From Limisphaerales bacterium (lineage in GTDB: Bacteria > Verrucomicrobiota > Verrucomicrobiia > Limisphaerales > BOG-1460), in contig PLQC01000154.1 in assembly GCA_003159675.1 (NCBI GenBank), positions 1 to 46,543 of the forward strand: 46,543 nucleotides of DNA, written 5' to 3'. The notes under the pieces were generated by a model, which saw nothing but the letters and a program-made list of their open reading frames with translations, had not been told where the DNA came from and searched no databases. Of the stretch, positions 30,959 through 39,686 are shown one piece after another; within the stretch, counting starts at the first letter, position 1, and every line of letters starts with the position of its first letter. The position numbers were made by a program, and so were the translations under genes.

Positions 30959-31011
30959 TCCACTGCGGGATGATTTGCTGCGGCGCGGCGTCACTCTCAA
31001 TACTTTAAACT

Positions 31012-32082
31012 TCAGACCTGGCCATTTCTCCGCCATTCCCTGAGTTTTGACTTCGCCAACTGGATTTGTTCCTGCGTGAAAGCAGGGTTGGCCTCGATCC
31101 GGCCAATGATTTTGGCAGCGCTCTGGAGGTTGCGGCAATAAACGCCGTGGGCTTCACCGAGTTTCAGCCACAGATCGAAACTCTCCGGCTGGTCTTTGAC
31201 CTGGCTTTCCAATATTTCGATCGCGGTGGCCAGATATCCGCTGGCCAGCAGTTCATCAACGGATGCCTTGGCCGGGTCGGCGGCTTTTTCAGGACCTTCG
31301 GAATCCCGGCAGTCGACGAGGAGCGATTCAATCCCCTCCGTCCTTTTCTCCTGGCGAGGCGCCAGACCGCTCCATTCCTGAATGGAACGGCGGGCATACT
31401 CAACGAACACAGGCGGTATGTGCGGCCGTTGCCCGAGGGTCCGAAGCAGCGCGTCGGCTTTGTCCGGGCGCCCCAGATTCTCGGCGTAATTCCGCATCAG
31501 CAGAAATGCCGCCCGCAGGTTGTCCGGCTCCTTCTGGAGGAGCGAATCGAGCTTGGCTGCCGCTTCGCCGGGGTTTCCTTGCGCCCGCAACCGTTGGGCT
31601 TCGGCGAGTGGCGGCGAAGCTTGGGCCCCGTCACCCGCAAACATCCCGCTGTAGAGCTGGAAGAGCACGGTTTCGATGGCCAGCGTGCTCGCTTCTCCGG
31701 ATTCATTGAGCTTCTTGCACCATGCAATGGCCTCGTCGTTCCGGCCCCTCTGAACCAGCTCAGCCAGTTTGTCCAGGTCGCGCTCGGTCTGTTTCGGGTC
31801 GAATTGTCTCTTGTCCTCGGAATCCACCAACCTGTGAAATCCGCGGGCGAAGAGCTCGCTGAGGCAACCGGCCCAGATCACGGCAATGAGCACGGTGACA
31901 GCGATGAAAATCCAGGGGCTGGCGAGGCCCGCCGCCATCAGCAACAGCGTTGCCCCGCAGCGAATTGTCCGCCGGCGAAAATCTGCAGTCCGATCCTGGC
32001 CCGTGACCAGGGTGTCATATCCGCTCAACCACCAGGACAGGACGGCTGTGCCCGCCAAAATGCCGATGAAAACCAGGTTCAT
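31012..32082 (-). CDS. membrane-anchored TPR-like protein, 356 aa
   Basis: Two N-terminal membrane segments (MNLVFIGILAGTAVLSWWLS and LASPWIFIAVTVLIAVIWAG) are followed by helical repeats of TPR type: RDLDKLAELVQRGRNDEAIA, EAQRLRAQGNPGEAAAKLDS, ASGYLATAIEILESQVKDQP, SFDLWLKLGEAHGVYCRN. Such proteins serve as scaffolds for complexes at the membrane. It has no catalytic domain. It lies 22 bp downstream of ilvD in the same orientation; a functional link is not evident. Confidence 0.75.
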   Translation of the reverse strand: MNLVFIGILAGTAVLSWWLSGYDTLVTGQDRTADFRRRTIRCGATLLLMAAGLASPWIFIAVTVLIAVIWAGCLSELFARGFHRLVDSEDKRQFDPKQTERDLDKLAELVQRGRNDEAIAWCKKLNESGEASTLAIETVLFQLYSGMFAGDGAQASPPLAEAQRLRAQGNPGEAAAKLDSLLQKEPDNLRAAFLLMRNYAENLGRPDKADALLRTLGQRPHIPPVFVEYARRSIQEWSGLAPRQEKRTEGIESLLVDCRDSEGPEKAADPAKASVDELLASGYLATAIEILESQVKDQPESFDLWLKLGEAHGVYCRNLQSAAKIIGRIEANPAFTQEQIQLAKSKLREWRRNGQV

Positions 32083-32104
32083 GCCATTCCCATTCAGACC
32101 AGAT

Positions 32105-33841
32105 TCACAATTTGAGACCCTGGTCTGTCACGGCGCCAAGCGACGCGGAGGTGACAGCGCTGGCGTATTTGGCCAACACGCCGCGGGTATAACGCGGCTT
32201 GGGAGCCTTCCATGACTTGCGGCGCTTTTTCAGTTCAGCAGCGGGAATGTTCAGATTGATTTGCTGTTTCTCGGCATCGATGGTGATCGGATCGCCGTCC
32301 CTCACGAGCCCAATAGGACCGCCTGTATAAGCCTCCGGCGTGATATGACCGACCACGAAGCCGTGGCTGCCGCCCGAAAACCGCCCGTCGGTGATGAGGG
32401 CCACGTGCCTGCCCAGGCCCTTGCCCATGATCGCGGAAGTGGGCGAGAGCATCTCGCGCATGCCGGGCCCGCCCTTCGGGCCTTCATAGCGGATCACAAC
32501 CACATCGCCTTTCACAATGGTGCCATCGAGGATTCTTTCCAGAGCCTGTTCTTCGGAATTGAACACGCGTGCCCGGCCGGTGAACCGCAAACCTTCCTGG
32601 CCCGTGATTTTGGCCACGGCACCCTCCGGCGCGAGATTCCCATAGAGAACAACCAGATGGCTGCTTTTCTTCAGAGGTTGATCCATGGGACGGATGATGG
32701 TTTGGCCCTTGGGATACGGGTGAACGCCGGCGAGCGTCTCCGCCATCGTTTGGCCCGTGACGGTGTGGCAATCGCCATGCAACAGACCGGCATCGAGCAG
32801 CCGCTTCATCATCGGCCGGATGCCGCCGATAGCGACGAGTTCCGACATGAAGTGCCGGCCGCTGGGTTTCAAATCGGCGAGCACGGGCACGCGTTTGCCA
32901 ATGCGGGTGAAATCGTCGAGGGAGAGTTTGACGTTGCAGGCATTGGCCATGGCCAGCAAATGCAGCACGGCGTTGGTCGAGCCGCCCAGGGCAATCACCA
33001 CGGTGATGGCATTCTCAAAGGCTTTCCGGGTCATAATGTCGAGCGGACGCAGGTTCCGCTTGAGCATCGCGACGACCGCCGCTCCGGCGCGGCGGCAGTC
33101 GTCCTGCTTGGCTTCGGAGATCGCGTTTTGCGCGGAGCTGTTGGGCAGGCTCATGCCGAGGGCTTCGATGGCGCTGGCCATCGTGTTCGCCGTGTACATG
33201 CCCCCGCAGGAACCCGGTCCCGGAATCGCGCAGGATTCGATGGCCTGGAATTCCCGGTCTTCGATGCGCCGGTTCGCGCGCGCGCCAACGGCCTCGAATA
33301 CAGAGACGATGTCGAGGTTCCGATTATCCCCTGTGATGCAGCCGGGCAAAATTGTTCCGCCATAAACGAAGACGGCAGGGCGATTCAGCCGGGCCATGGC
33401 GATGAGCGCGCCGGGCATGTTTTTGTCGCAACCCCCAATGGCGACGAACCCATCCATGCCCTGGCAGCCAACCACGGTTTCGATGGAATCGGCGATGACT
33501 TCGCGCGACACCAGCGAGTATTTCATGCCTTCACTGCCCATGGAAATGCCATCGGAGACGGTGATGGTGTTGAAGATGATGGCTTTTCCGCCCGCGGCAT
33601 TGGCGCCAGCCTCGGCTTCGCGCGCGAGTTGATCGATGTGCATGTTGCAGGGCGTGACCCTGCTCCAGGTGGAGGCGATGCCCACGATGGGTTTGGAGAA
33701 ATCTTCCGGTTTGAATCCGACCGGGTAAAGCATGGCCCGGCTGGGCGCGCGCTCGGGACCATCGAGGACCCTGGCCGAAAACGGGCGCGGCGAAAGCGCA
33801 TACGGACTGCCGCGGCGTGTTGTCTTCCTGGTGGCTTTCAT
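32105..33841 (-). CDS. ilvD: dihydroxy-acid dehydratase
   Basis: From ATG 33841 ([20 protein letters not shown]) the protein has 578 residues. Conserved blocks: [40 protein letters not shown] and [20 protein letters not shown] with the Fe-S cysteines, and [19 protein letters not shown] near the C-terminus. It dehydrates 2,3-dihydroxy-acids to 2-keto acids in valine and isoleucine synthesis. An upstream in-frame ATG at 33892 would add 17 residues without family match. ilvC, ilvB and leu genes are not close by. Confidence 0.95.
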   Translation of the reverse strand: MKATRKTTRRGSPYALSPRPFSARVLDGPERAPSRAMLYPVGFKPEDFSKPIVGIASTWSRVTPCNMHIDQLAREAEAGANAAGGKAIIFNTITVSDGISMGSEGMKYSLVSREVIADSIETVVGCQGMDGFVAIGGCDKNMPGALIAMARLNRPAVFVYGGTILPGCITGDNRNLDIVSVFEAVGARANRRIEDREFQAIESCAIPGPGSCGGMYTANTMASAIEALGMSLPNSSAQNAISEAKQDDCRRAGAAVVAMLKRNLRPLDIMTRKAFENAITVVIALGGSTNAVLHLLAMANACNVKLSLDDFTRIGKRVPVLADLKPSGRHFMSELVAIGGIRPMMKRLLDAGLLHGDCHTVTGQTMAETLAGVHPYPKGQTIIRPMDQPLKKSSHLVVLYGNLAPEGAVAKITGQEGLRFTGRARVFNSEEQALERILDGTIVKGDVVVIRYEGPKGGPGMREMLSPTSAIMGKGLGRHVALITDGRFSGGSHGFVVGHITPEAYTGGPIGLVRDGDPITIDAEKQQINLNIPAAELKKRRKSWKAPKPRYTRGVLAKYASAVTSASLGAVTDQGLKL

Positions 33842-33925
33842 ACGGGAGAATTGCACGTCGGACTCGGAGTGGCAAGTCGAGTGGTCTACCAAGGGTGGAT
33901 CGCCTCATGAAACGAATTGAGAAGT

Positions 33926-33943
33926 CCTTGACGCGGGTCAAGG
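33926..33943. promoter_or_regulatory. FNR/DNR-type operator upstream of the DUF2249 operon
   Basis: CCTTGACGCGGGTCAAGG is a perfect 18-bp palindrome of the form TTGAC-N4-GTCAA, the recognition pattern of the FNR/DNR/NNR family. It lies 178 bp upstream of the first gene of the nitrogen-oxide cluster, between it and ilvD, and could also act on ilvD. The regulator encoded at 36797 is the likely binder. Confidence 0.65.
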
Positions 33944-34120
33944 CGTGCAGTGTGGCGGACCGTTAACCTGCACGCATGACTGAAATGCCATTGATGGATT
34001 CCGGGCGCGGGAAAATCCTGTCACGGCCGGCCGAAACCCGGTTTGCGCCTGTTTCAATCCCCGCGAGCTGTGGTTCGAATGAAAATCCCATGGGCCGCTG
34101 AGCATTAAACTTTCCGTCTC

Positions 34121-34642
34121 ATGCAACACAAGACCATCACCCTGGACGTGCGGGACGACCTGCGCAACGGACGCGAGCCGTTCTCAAGAATCATGAGCGC
34201 GGCGGCGGCATTGAGCGCCAATGAGGAATTGTTGGTGATCGCGCCGTTCGAACCGGTGCCGTTGTTTCGCATCATGGAAAAGCATGGCTTCCAACACTCG
34301 ACGCGGCCGGCCGAATCCGGCGATTGGGAGGTGCGCTTCACGCGCCGGCCCGAGGCGCAGCCGGCCGGCTCCGCGCCGGCGGCGGCTTCCGACGGTCCGT
34401 GCGGTTGTTCCGCGGTCAGTCCGGCAGGGATCGTGGAAGTGGACGCGCGCGGGCTCGAACCACCGCAACCGATGGTCAAGATCCTTGAAACAACGGCCGC
34501 ATTGCCCGCCGGCGTGGAGTTGCGCGCGCGTACCGACCGCCGGCCAATGCATCTGTATCCGCATCTCGAAGAGCGCGGCTTCACCGCCCAAACCGAGGAG
34601 CAATCCGATGGCAGTTTCCTTACCCATATCCGCCGTGGCTGA
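34121..34642 (+). CDS. tandem DUF2249 protein, 173 aa
   Basis: Two DUF2249 domains occupy residues 3-72 and 104-171: each has a strand VDVRD or VDARGLEPPQPMVKILE, then NEELLVIAPFEPVPLFRIME or AGVELRARTDRRPMHLYPHL and a final GF. The linker has a CGC motif (SDGPCGCSAV). DUF2249 is common in nitrite/nitric oxide gene clusters; its role is unknown, perhaps redox or metal handling. It overlaps the next gene by 35 bases. Confidence 0.8.
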   Translation: MQHKTITLDVRDDLRNGREPFSRIMSAAAALSANEELLVIAPFEPVPLFRIMEKHGFQHSTRPAESGDWEVRFTRRPEAQPAGSAPAAASDGPCGCSAVSPAGIVEVDARGLEPPQPMVKILETTAALPAGVELRARTDRRPMHLYPHLEERGFTAQTEEQSDGSFLTHIRRG

Positions 34643-36050
34643 TCCGTCCCCCGCACGACCGGTTGCCGCCGCCCCGGCACCGGGCGCAAATGCGCCGTCG
34701 GTGACATTGCCGCTGGCGTTTGTGCTGGTCGGCTTGGCGGCATTGCTGGCCGGCATGGGCTGGCTCGTGGTGCGTCCGGGCATCCTCGCCGCGTATCACT
34801 ACAACCAGTATGTCATTGCCGCGACCCACTTGTTCGTGCTGGGCTGGATTTGCTCCGTGGTGATGGGCGCGATGTATCAACTCGTGCCGGTGGCGTTGGA
34901 AACCAAACTTTACAGCCAACGGCTGGCGCGCTGGCAGTTCGCATTTCACGTCGCCGGCTTTACCGGCATGGTCTGGATGTTCCGCAAATGGAACATGGAA
35001 GAGGTCGCCCACTTCGGTTCGGCGTTCGCCTTCGGCGTGGTTTTGTTCGTCTATAACCTGGCCCGAACATTGCGGCGCGTGCCCCGCTGGAACGTCACCG
35101 CCGCGGCGGTCGCGTCGGCGCTGGCCTGGCTTTCGCTCGCGATCATCGCCGGCCTGTCCCTGGCCGCGGCCAAATGCACCTACGATGGCGTTTCGGAATC
35201 CTCGGCGGTCGGCCCGATACTGCACGTTTTTAAATCCGTGGCGGGATTCGTGGCGCGGTTCGACGCCATCAGCGCCATGCACGCGCACGCGCATCTGGGC
35301 GGCGTGGGCTGCTTCACCATGCTCATCGTGGGGGTTTCCTACAAACTCATCCCGATGTTCACTTTGAGCGAAGTGCAAAGTCATCGCCGCGCGGCGTGGA
35401 GCGTCGCCTTGTTGAACCTTGGACTCGCGGGTTCGTTCGTGACCATTTTGCTGCGCAGTCGGTGGAAACCGGCTTTTGCGCTGGTCATCGTCGCGGCACT
35501 GGCGGTTTATGGCTGGGAGATCGTCGCCATTCTGCGCGCGCGGAAACGCCGCGCGCTGGATTGGGGAATCAAATATTTCCTTACGGCCGTCGCGATGCTC
35601 CTGCCTGTGTCTGCATTGGCCATTGTGTTGAGCTGGCCCCGCCTGCCATTGAATGCATTCACCGGACAACTGGAGAACGCCTACGGTTTTCTGGGGCTGC
35701 TGGGTGTCGTGACTTTTGCCATCATGGGAATGCTCTACAAGATCGTTCCTTTTCTCGTCTGGTTCGGTTGTTACAGCCGGCAAATCGGCCGCGTCCGGGT
35801 GCCGGCGCTGGCGGATTTGTATTCGGCGCGATTGCAGGCGGCGGGTTACTGGGCGTTTCTGGCGGGTCTCGCCGTGGCGTGCGCGGGAATTGTCACTTCG
35901 AGCGAAGCCGGTGTGCGATGGGGCTGCGGGTTGCTGGCCCTGAGCACGCTGACGCTCGCGGTCAACGTCGGCTCGATGCTCTCGCATTTCTCCAGGCCCC
36001 GGCTCAAGCCGCTCACCTTTCAATCCTCAACCGTCCTGAAAACCGCATGA
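34608..36050 (+). CDS. polytopic membrane protein, haem-copper-oxidase/NnrS-like, 480 aa
   Basis: I start at ATG 34608 (MAVSLPISAVADPS); the frame is open further upstream but that part is unlike a protein. About 12 membrane helices are visible. Three similar segments recur: HLFVLGWICSVVMGAMYQLV (from residue 74), HAHLGGVGCFTMLIVGVSYK, and YGFLGLLGVVTFAIMGMLYK, each with LG-x7-GxxY-x-(L/I)VP. The histidines (AATHLF, SAMHAHAHLG) sit as haem ligands do in haem-copper-oxidase subunit I or NnrS. It may bind haem b and copper or NO. Exact family not known to me. It overlaps the DUF2249 gene upstream and the DUF59 gene downstream (ATGA). Confidence 0.7.
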   Translation: MAVSLPISAVADPSPARPVAAAPAPGANAPSVTLPLAFVLVGLAALLAGMGWLVVRPGILAAYHYNQYVIAATHLFVLGWICSVVMGAMYQLVPVALETKLYSQRLARWQFAFHVAGFTGMVWMFRKWNMEEVAHFGSAFAFGVVLFVYNLARTLRRVPRWNVTAAAVASALAWLSLAIIAGLSLAAAKCTYDGVSESSAVGPILHVFKSVAGFVARFDAISAMHAHAHLGGVGCFTMLIVGVSYKLIPMFTLSEVQSHRRAAWSVALLNLGLAGSFVTILLRSRWKPAFALVIVAALAVYGWEIVAILRARKRRALDWGIKYFLTAVAMLLPVSALAIVLSWPRLPLNAFTGQLENAYGFLGLLGVVTFAIMGMLYKIVPFLVWFGCYSRQIGRVRVPALADLYSARLQAAGYWAFLAGLAVACAGIVTSSEAGVRWGCGLLALSTLTLAVNVGSMLSHFSRPRLKPLTFQSSTVLKTA

Positions 36051-36364
36051 ACACAACTGAACTGGACGAAGCCGCCGTCCTGGAAGCCTTGCGCCAGGTG
36101 ATGGACCCGGAACTCGGCTGCAACATCGTGGACCTGGGCCTGCTTTATAGCGTCGCCATCACCGGCTCGAAGGTGACCGTGATGATGACGCTGACCACTC
36201 CCGGCTGCCCGATGCACGAGAGCATCAGTTGGGGCGTGAAGAATGCCCTGCTGGGCCTTGAACACGTCGAGGACGTCGAGGTCGGGCTGGTCTGGGATCC
36301 GCCGTGGAACCCAGCCATGATGACGGAATCCGGCCGCAAGGCGACCGGCGTGGGAAGTTTTTAA
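36047..36364 (+). CDS. DUF59/MIP18-family protein (metal-sulfur cluster assembly)
   Basis: The ATG overlaps the previous stop in ATGA. The protein matches the DUF59/PaaD/SufT group: VLEALRQVMDPELGCNIVDL, GLLYSVAITGSKVTVMMTLT, TTPGCPMHESISWGVKNALL, then VEVGLVWDPPWNPAMM. The conserved Cys in TTPGCPM is present. These small proteins help mature Fe-S proteins. In denitrification clusters such a protein stands near nirK/nor genes and may help assemble metal centres of the products. Confidence 0.88.
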   Translation: MNTTELDEAAVLEALRQVMDPELGCNIVDLGLLYSVAITGSKVTVMMTLTTPGCPMHESISWGVKNALLGLEHVEDVEVGLVWDPPWNPAMMTESGRKATGVGSF

Positions 36365-36398
36365 CCTGAACACAAATCCATCAACCCTGAAGACAACA

Positions 36399-36695
36399 AT
36401 GCAAACCGAAAACCTGATTGGCCCGGAAAAGGTCATGGACGTACGCCCGATTCCCTGTTCCGTGAAACACGGCCTCATCATCCAGGCCTGGCTGGAATTG
36501 CCGGTCAACGACCATTTCATTCTGTTGAACGACCACGATCCTGTGCCGCTCTACTACCAGTTTTCCGCGCAATGGCCCGGGACGTTCACCTGGGAGCATC
36601 TGGCGAAGGGGCCGGAAGAATTCCGCGTGAAAATCACGAAGCTGAAACCAACCGCCGTACCCGACAGCACGCCCAGTTGCTGCGCCGGGCATTGA
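36399..36695 (+). CDS. DUF2249 protein with C-terminal CC motif, 98 aa
   Basis: One DUF2249 domain: VMDVRPIPCSVKHGLIIQAW, LELPVNDHFILLNDHDPVPL, YYQFSAQWPGTFTWEHLAKG. The tail ends SCCAGH, with two adjacent cysteines and a histidine that might bind metal. It is the last gene of the plus-strand operon before the Crp/Fnr regulator. A role in nitrogen-oxide metabolism is inferred only from the neighbourhood. Confidence 0.82.
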   Translation: MQTENLIGPEKVMDVRPIPCSVKHGLIIQAWLELPVNDHFILLNDHDPVPLYYQFSAQWPGTFTWEHLAKGPEEFRVKITKLKPTAVPDSTPSCCAGH

Positions 36696-36796
36696 CGAAC
36701 ACCACGGATCAAGGTGTTGTTTACGTGCAGGGCAAGGACGATTTGACAGGACTGGATGGTTTACTTTTGGCGTGAAACTGATTGAATCATCCTGCC

Positions 36797-37516
36797 ATGT
36801 CCGGTGCGCTGGCTGAATTCAAAACAATCGGGATCGCCAATACGCTGCGAAGTTGCCAGCTCTTTGCCGGCCTGCCCCCGCAGGACCTCGAGAACATTGC
36901 GGCAGTCACGGTGATCAAGTCTCTGGAGAAGGGTGATTACCTCTTTCATGAAGGGGATTCCGCCAGCGGCTTTTACATCATTCAACGCGGTTCCGTGAAC
37001 GTCCATCGCGTCACCGCGGCGGGCAAGGAACAGATCATTCACATCTTCCGCACCGGCGAATCGTTCGCCGAAGTGGCGCTGGCCACGGAAAAGGGTTATC
37101 CCGCCGACGCCCGCGCGCTGGAGCCGACCCAGGTGCTGCTCGTGCAAAAGAGTGGAATTCTGGCATTGCTCCGGCGGCAGCCGGAACTCGCGTTGCGCAT
37201 GCTCGGCTCGATGAGCAGCCATTTGCGGGTGCTTGTGGGTCAGCTCGAAGACTTGACGCTCAAGGACGTCGAGACCCGCCTCGCCAACTGGCTGGTCAAA
37301 CGCTGCCCGAATCCGGGAAGCGAACAACCCGCGCGCATCGAACTCACCATGACCAAGCGCATGCTCGCGGCGGAGTTGGGCACCGTCAGCGAAACCTTTT
37401 CCCGCACGCTCGCAATATTTCGCGAACAAAAACTTCTCACGGTCAAAGGCAAAACCATCGTCGTTCTGTCGCCGGCAAAGTTGAACGCCCTCCTGCGGCG
37501 GAATCTCGGAGAATAG
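36797..37516 (+). CDS. Crp/Fnr-family transcription regulator
   Basis: Residues about 15-125 form the cNMP-binding-like beta barrel (KSLEKGDYLFHEGDSASGFY, GSVNVHRVTAAGKEQIIHIF, GESFAEVALATEKGY), followed by the dimer helix and a winged HTH (LTMTKRMLAAELGTVSETFS, RTLAIFREQKLLTVKGKTIV). The N-terminal Cys cluster of classic FNR is absent (only Cys in RSCQLF), which suits the DNR/NNR type that senses NO through haem. The recognition helix TVSETFSR fits TTGAC-type boxes. TTG 36782 is possible, but ATG 36797 is preferred. It is surrounded by nitrite reduction genes. Confidence 0.85.
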   Translation: MSGALAEFKTIGIANTLRSCQLFAGLPPQDLENIAAVTVIKSLEKGDYLFHEGDSASGFYIIQRGSVNVHRVTAAGKEQIIHIFRTGESFAEVALATEKGYPADARALEPTQVLLVQKSGILALLRRQPELALRMLGSMSSHLRVLVGQLEDLTLKDVETRLANWLVKRCPNPGSEQPARIELTMTKRMLAAELGTVSETFSRTLAIFREQKLLTVKGKTIVVLSPAKLNALLRRNLGE

Positions 37517-37615
37517 ACGTTTTGGGAAACGGTGGCGTCGAACCGGATCCCTCTTCAAGGGTTCTGGGATTTTGAATTCCCATATTGCGGATGCTCCAAT
37601 GGTTGAAGTGGTGGT

Positions 37616-37969
37616 TCAGGGGCGGATCATGGTCAGGATCATCTTGAAGCGCCTGGTTGCTTTCAGTGCGTGAGGCTGCCGGGCGGGCAGCAGGATCAAT
37701 TCACCTCCTTTGACACGATGCGGTTTGCCGGAAAGGGTGATGTCCACCTCGCCTTCCAGCACTTGAACCAGCGCGTTGAAAGGCGAAGTGTGCTCGCTTA
37801 AAGCTTCTCCCTCGTCAAAAGCAAAGAACACCACCCTGCCATTCGCGCCTTTCAGAATCTCCCTGCTGACAATGGAGCCGCTTTGATAATCCACCAACGC
37901 CGCCGCATCGGCCGTTTGACCGGGCTGAAATTTGATCTCCTTCGAACTCTTATCCTGTTGCATGGTCAT
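37616..37969 (-). CDS. small cupin-domain protein, 117 aa
   Basis: A single cupin barrel: motif 1 SEHTSPFNALVQVLEGEVDI and motif 2 KGGELILLPARQPHALKATR. The usual metal ligands H-x-H of motif 1 are reduced to one His (SEHTSP), with Glu and a His in motif 2. Such proteins near NO regulators may act as sensors or isomerases, unknown. It is divergent from nirK; the shared 221-bp region holds an FNR-type box (38125-38138), so both genes could be controlled together. Confidence 0.82.
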   Translation of the reverse strand: MTMQQDKSSKEIKFQPGQTADAAALVDYQSGSIVSREILKGANGRVVFFAFDEGEALSEHTSPFNALVQVLEGEVDITLSGKPHRVKGGELILLPARQPHALKATRRFKMILTMIRP

Positions 37970-38124
37970 GTCCTTTCTTTGCAGTGGTGATTGTGTGTTG
38001 GGAACATAGTCGGGCCATGGGCTCCCGGCGGATTCCGGTTTTAACCTTTTGCCCCCGCCTGTTCCCGGTGTCGTGTGAGAGCGAATTCACATTCAAACGT
38101 TACTCGCCTGCGAGTGCAATTTCT

Positions 38125-38138
38125 TTGACCTGAATCAA
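38125..38138. promoter_or_regulatory. FNR/DNR-type box upstream of nirK
   Basis: TTGACCTGAATCAA is a near-palindrome of the FNR/DNR consensus TTGAt-N4-ATCAA. It lies 53 bp upstream of the nirK start, the usual range for activation at about -41. The cupin gene reads away on the other side. Confidence 0.7.
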
Positions 38139-38190
38139 ACCATTCCTCAACGCGTGGGACTATTCTGAGGTCAAACCGAAAATCCATGTT

Positions 38191-39198
38191 ATGAAAACGA
38201 TGCCGATCCTGCTCATTTTAACGGGAACCCTGACCGCCCTGCCGGGCGCGAACGCGGGCCTGCCTCACGTGAAGGCCGAACTCACTTACGCCCCGAACGT
38301 GCCCCCAGCCATCACGCGGCACGAACCCGCCATCGTGGAGGTGGATCTGACCGCAACCCATAAGATGATGCCGCTGGCGTCGTCCGCCGACTATCCTTTC
38401 TGGACTTTCAACGGCCACGTGCCGGGGCCTTTCATCCGCGCCCGGATCGGCGACTGGCTTCAGGTGCACATCTCCAACACCGACACCAGCGGCATGCCGC
38501 ACAACGTGGACTTTCATGCCGCGACCGGACCCGGCGGCGGAGCGATGCTCTTGACGGTGGCGCCGGGCCAGGAACACACGGCCTGGCTGCGGCTCCGTGA
38601 ACCCGGGTTGTTCATTTACCATTGCGCGGTGCCGCCCATGATCGATCACATCGCCAACGGCATGTATGGGCTGATCCTGGTCGAGCCGACGAACGGATTG
38701 CCGCACGCGGATCGCGAATTTTATGTCATGCAAAGCGAGTTTTACACGAAAGACAATCCAACCGGCGCACGAATGCTTGAATACTCGCACGAACGCGCCC
38801 TGGACGAGCACCCGAGCTTCGTCGTGTTTAACGGCCAATCGGGTTCGATGCTGGTCATGGATGCGCTGCACGCCAACACCGGCGAACGCGTCCGGATCTT
38901 TTTCGGCAACGCCGGGCCGAATTTGATTTCGTCGTTCCACATCATCGGAACGGTGATGGAGGCTGTGTACCGCGACGGCGGCGTGGCCGATCCGCCCGCG
39001 CATGGTTTGCAGACCACACTGGTAACTCCGGGCGCGGCCGCGATTGTGGAATTCACGCCTCTCGTGCCGGGCATGTACACCTTCCTGGATCATGCGGCCG
39101 CCCACTCGGAGAAGGGGGCGATGGGAGAAATCCAGGTGAGCGGACCGGCCCGGGCCGACCTCTACCGCTCCGACCAGGACGGCCCGCCCACACAGTGA
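38191..39198 (+). CDS. nirK: copper-containing nitrite reductase NirK
   Basis: Periplasmic enzyme reducing nitrite to NO. A signal peptide (MKTMPILLILTGTLTALPGA, cleavage near ANAG) precedes two cupredoxin domains. Type 1 copper ligands: His in SGMPHNVDF, Cys in FIYHCAVPP, His in MIDHIANGM and the following Met. Type 2 ligands: His in VDFHAATG, His beside the Cys (YHC), and His in SSFHIIG or the C-terminal LDHAAAHSEKGAMG. The active-site Asp/His pair (VDFHAA, FHIIG) is intact. Length 335 is normal. An FNR-type box precedes it; electron donor and NO reductase are not in the window. Confidence 0.93.
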   Translation: MKTMPILLILTGTLTALPGANAGLPHVKAELTYAPNVPPAITRHEPAIVEVDLTATHKMMPLASSADYPFWTFNGHVPGPFIRARIGDWLQVHISNTDTSGMPHNVDFHAATGPGGGAMLLTVAPGQEHTAWLRLREPGLFIYHCAVPPMIDHIANGMYGLILVEPTNGLPHADREFYVMQSEFYTKDNPTGARMLEYSHERALDEHPSFVVFNGQSGSMLVMDALHANTGERVRIFFGNAGPNLISSFHIIGTVMEAVYRDGGVADPPAHGLQTTLVTPGAAAIVEFTPLVPGMYTFLDHAAAHSEKGAMGEIQVSGPARADLYRSDQDGPPTQ

Positions 39199-39202
39199 GA
39201 TA

Positions 39203-39585
39203 ACCCTGGTCACTCTCCAGCAACCTTAAAGGCGACTGCAACTGCTCCGGCCGCGCCCTCGGACCTGTTCCGCTGTTTACCATTAGGATTGAACAGTTCC
39301 CCAGCACGGTCCCGCCACTTTTGATCCGTCGCACAGCGGAGTGTCTTTTTGAGACTTTGGGGCGCAACCTTGACGACGCGGAGGCCGCGCTGAGAAGCCG
39401 CGAGTTCGATGATCGCCTCTCCCTTGATCGCTTCAAGACAAGAACCAAACCGACCAGACGAACATTTCAACAGCGCAATGACGGAACCGGCGCCCTTGCC
39501 GTGGCGATCGAAAACGGTGATGAGACTTTGCAGCAGTTCGGTCAGATCGTCCCCGGAGCGGACTTGAAACGGAATCGGTCTGATG
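39203..39585. repeat. 383-bp duplicated segment, copy A
   Basis: From ACCCTGGTCACTCTCCAGC to CGGAATCGGTCTGATG this stretch is repeated at 45851-46233 with the same length, no insertions and only scattered base changes. It covers most of a DUF3010-like gene. Outside these borders the two sites do not match. The copies are direct repeats 6.6 kb apart and could recombine to delete what lies between. Confidence 0.9.
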
Positions 39586-39602
39586 CTTCCATCTAAAGCC
39601 AA
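39210..39602 (-). pseudogene. truncated DUF3010-like gene, copy A
   Basis: The 130-residue frame matches copy B (45858-46316) from IRPIPFQVRSGDDLTELLQS to the end (AVAVAFKVAGE), but the first 27 codons of copy B are missing and replaced by MALDGS. The lost part holds the N-terminal strand with the first acidic/nucleotide-contact region (FGVNATRSAVVIAETKG). The body looks like the RuvC/RNase-H-like fold of DUF3010 (KCSSGRFGSCLEAIKGEAII). Probably inactive. Confidence 0.7.
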
Positions 39603-39686
39603 GAAATTCCCGTATACCTTCCCGTAAAACCGCCAGCAAAAGGAATTGGCCGCCGGAGTGACAAATTCCTGTCATCCCCCCTGCGT

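Noticed and set aside
32261-33910. Long open frame antisense to ilvD
   Set aside because: Shadow of ilvD; no domain pattern, His/Gly-rich composition typical of reversed GC-rich codons.
34284-34607. Upstream extension of the polytopic membrane protein
   Set aside because: It overlaps most of the DUF2249 gene in another frame and is an Arg/Pro-rich shadow; the natural start is MAVSLPIS at 34608.
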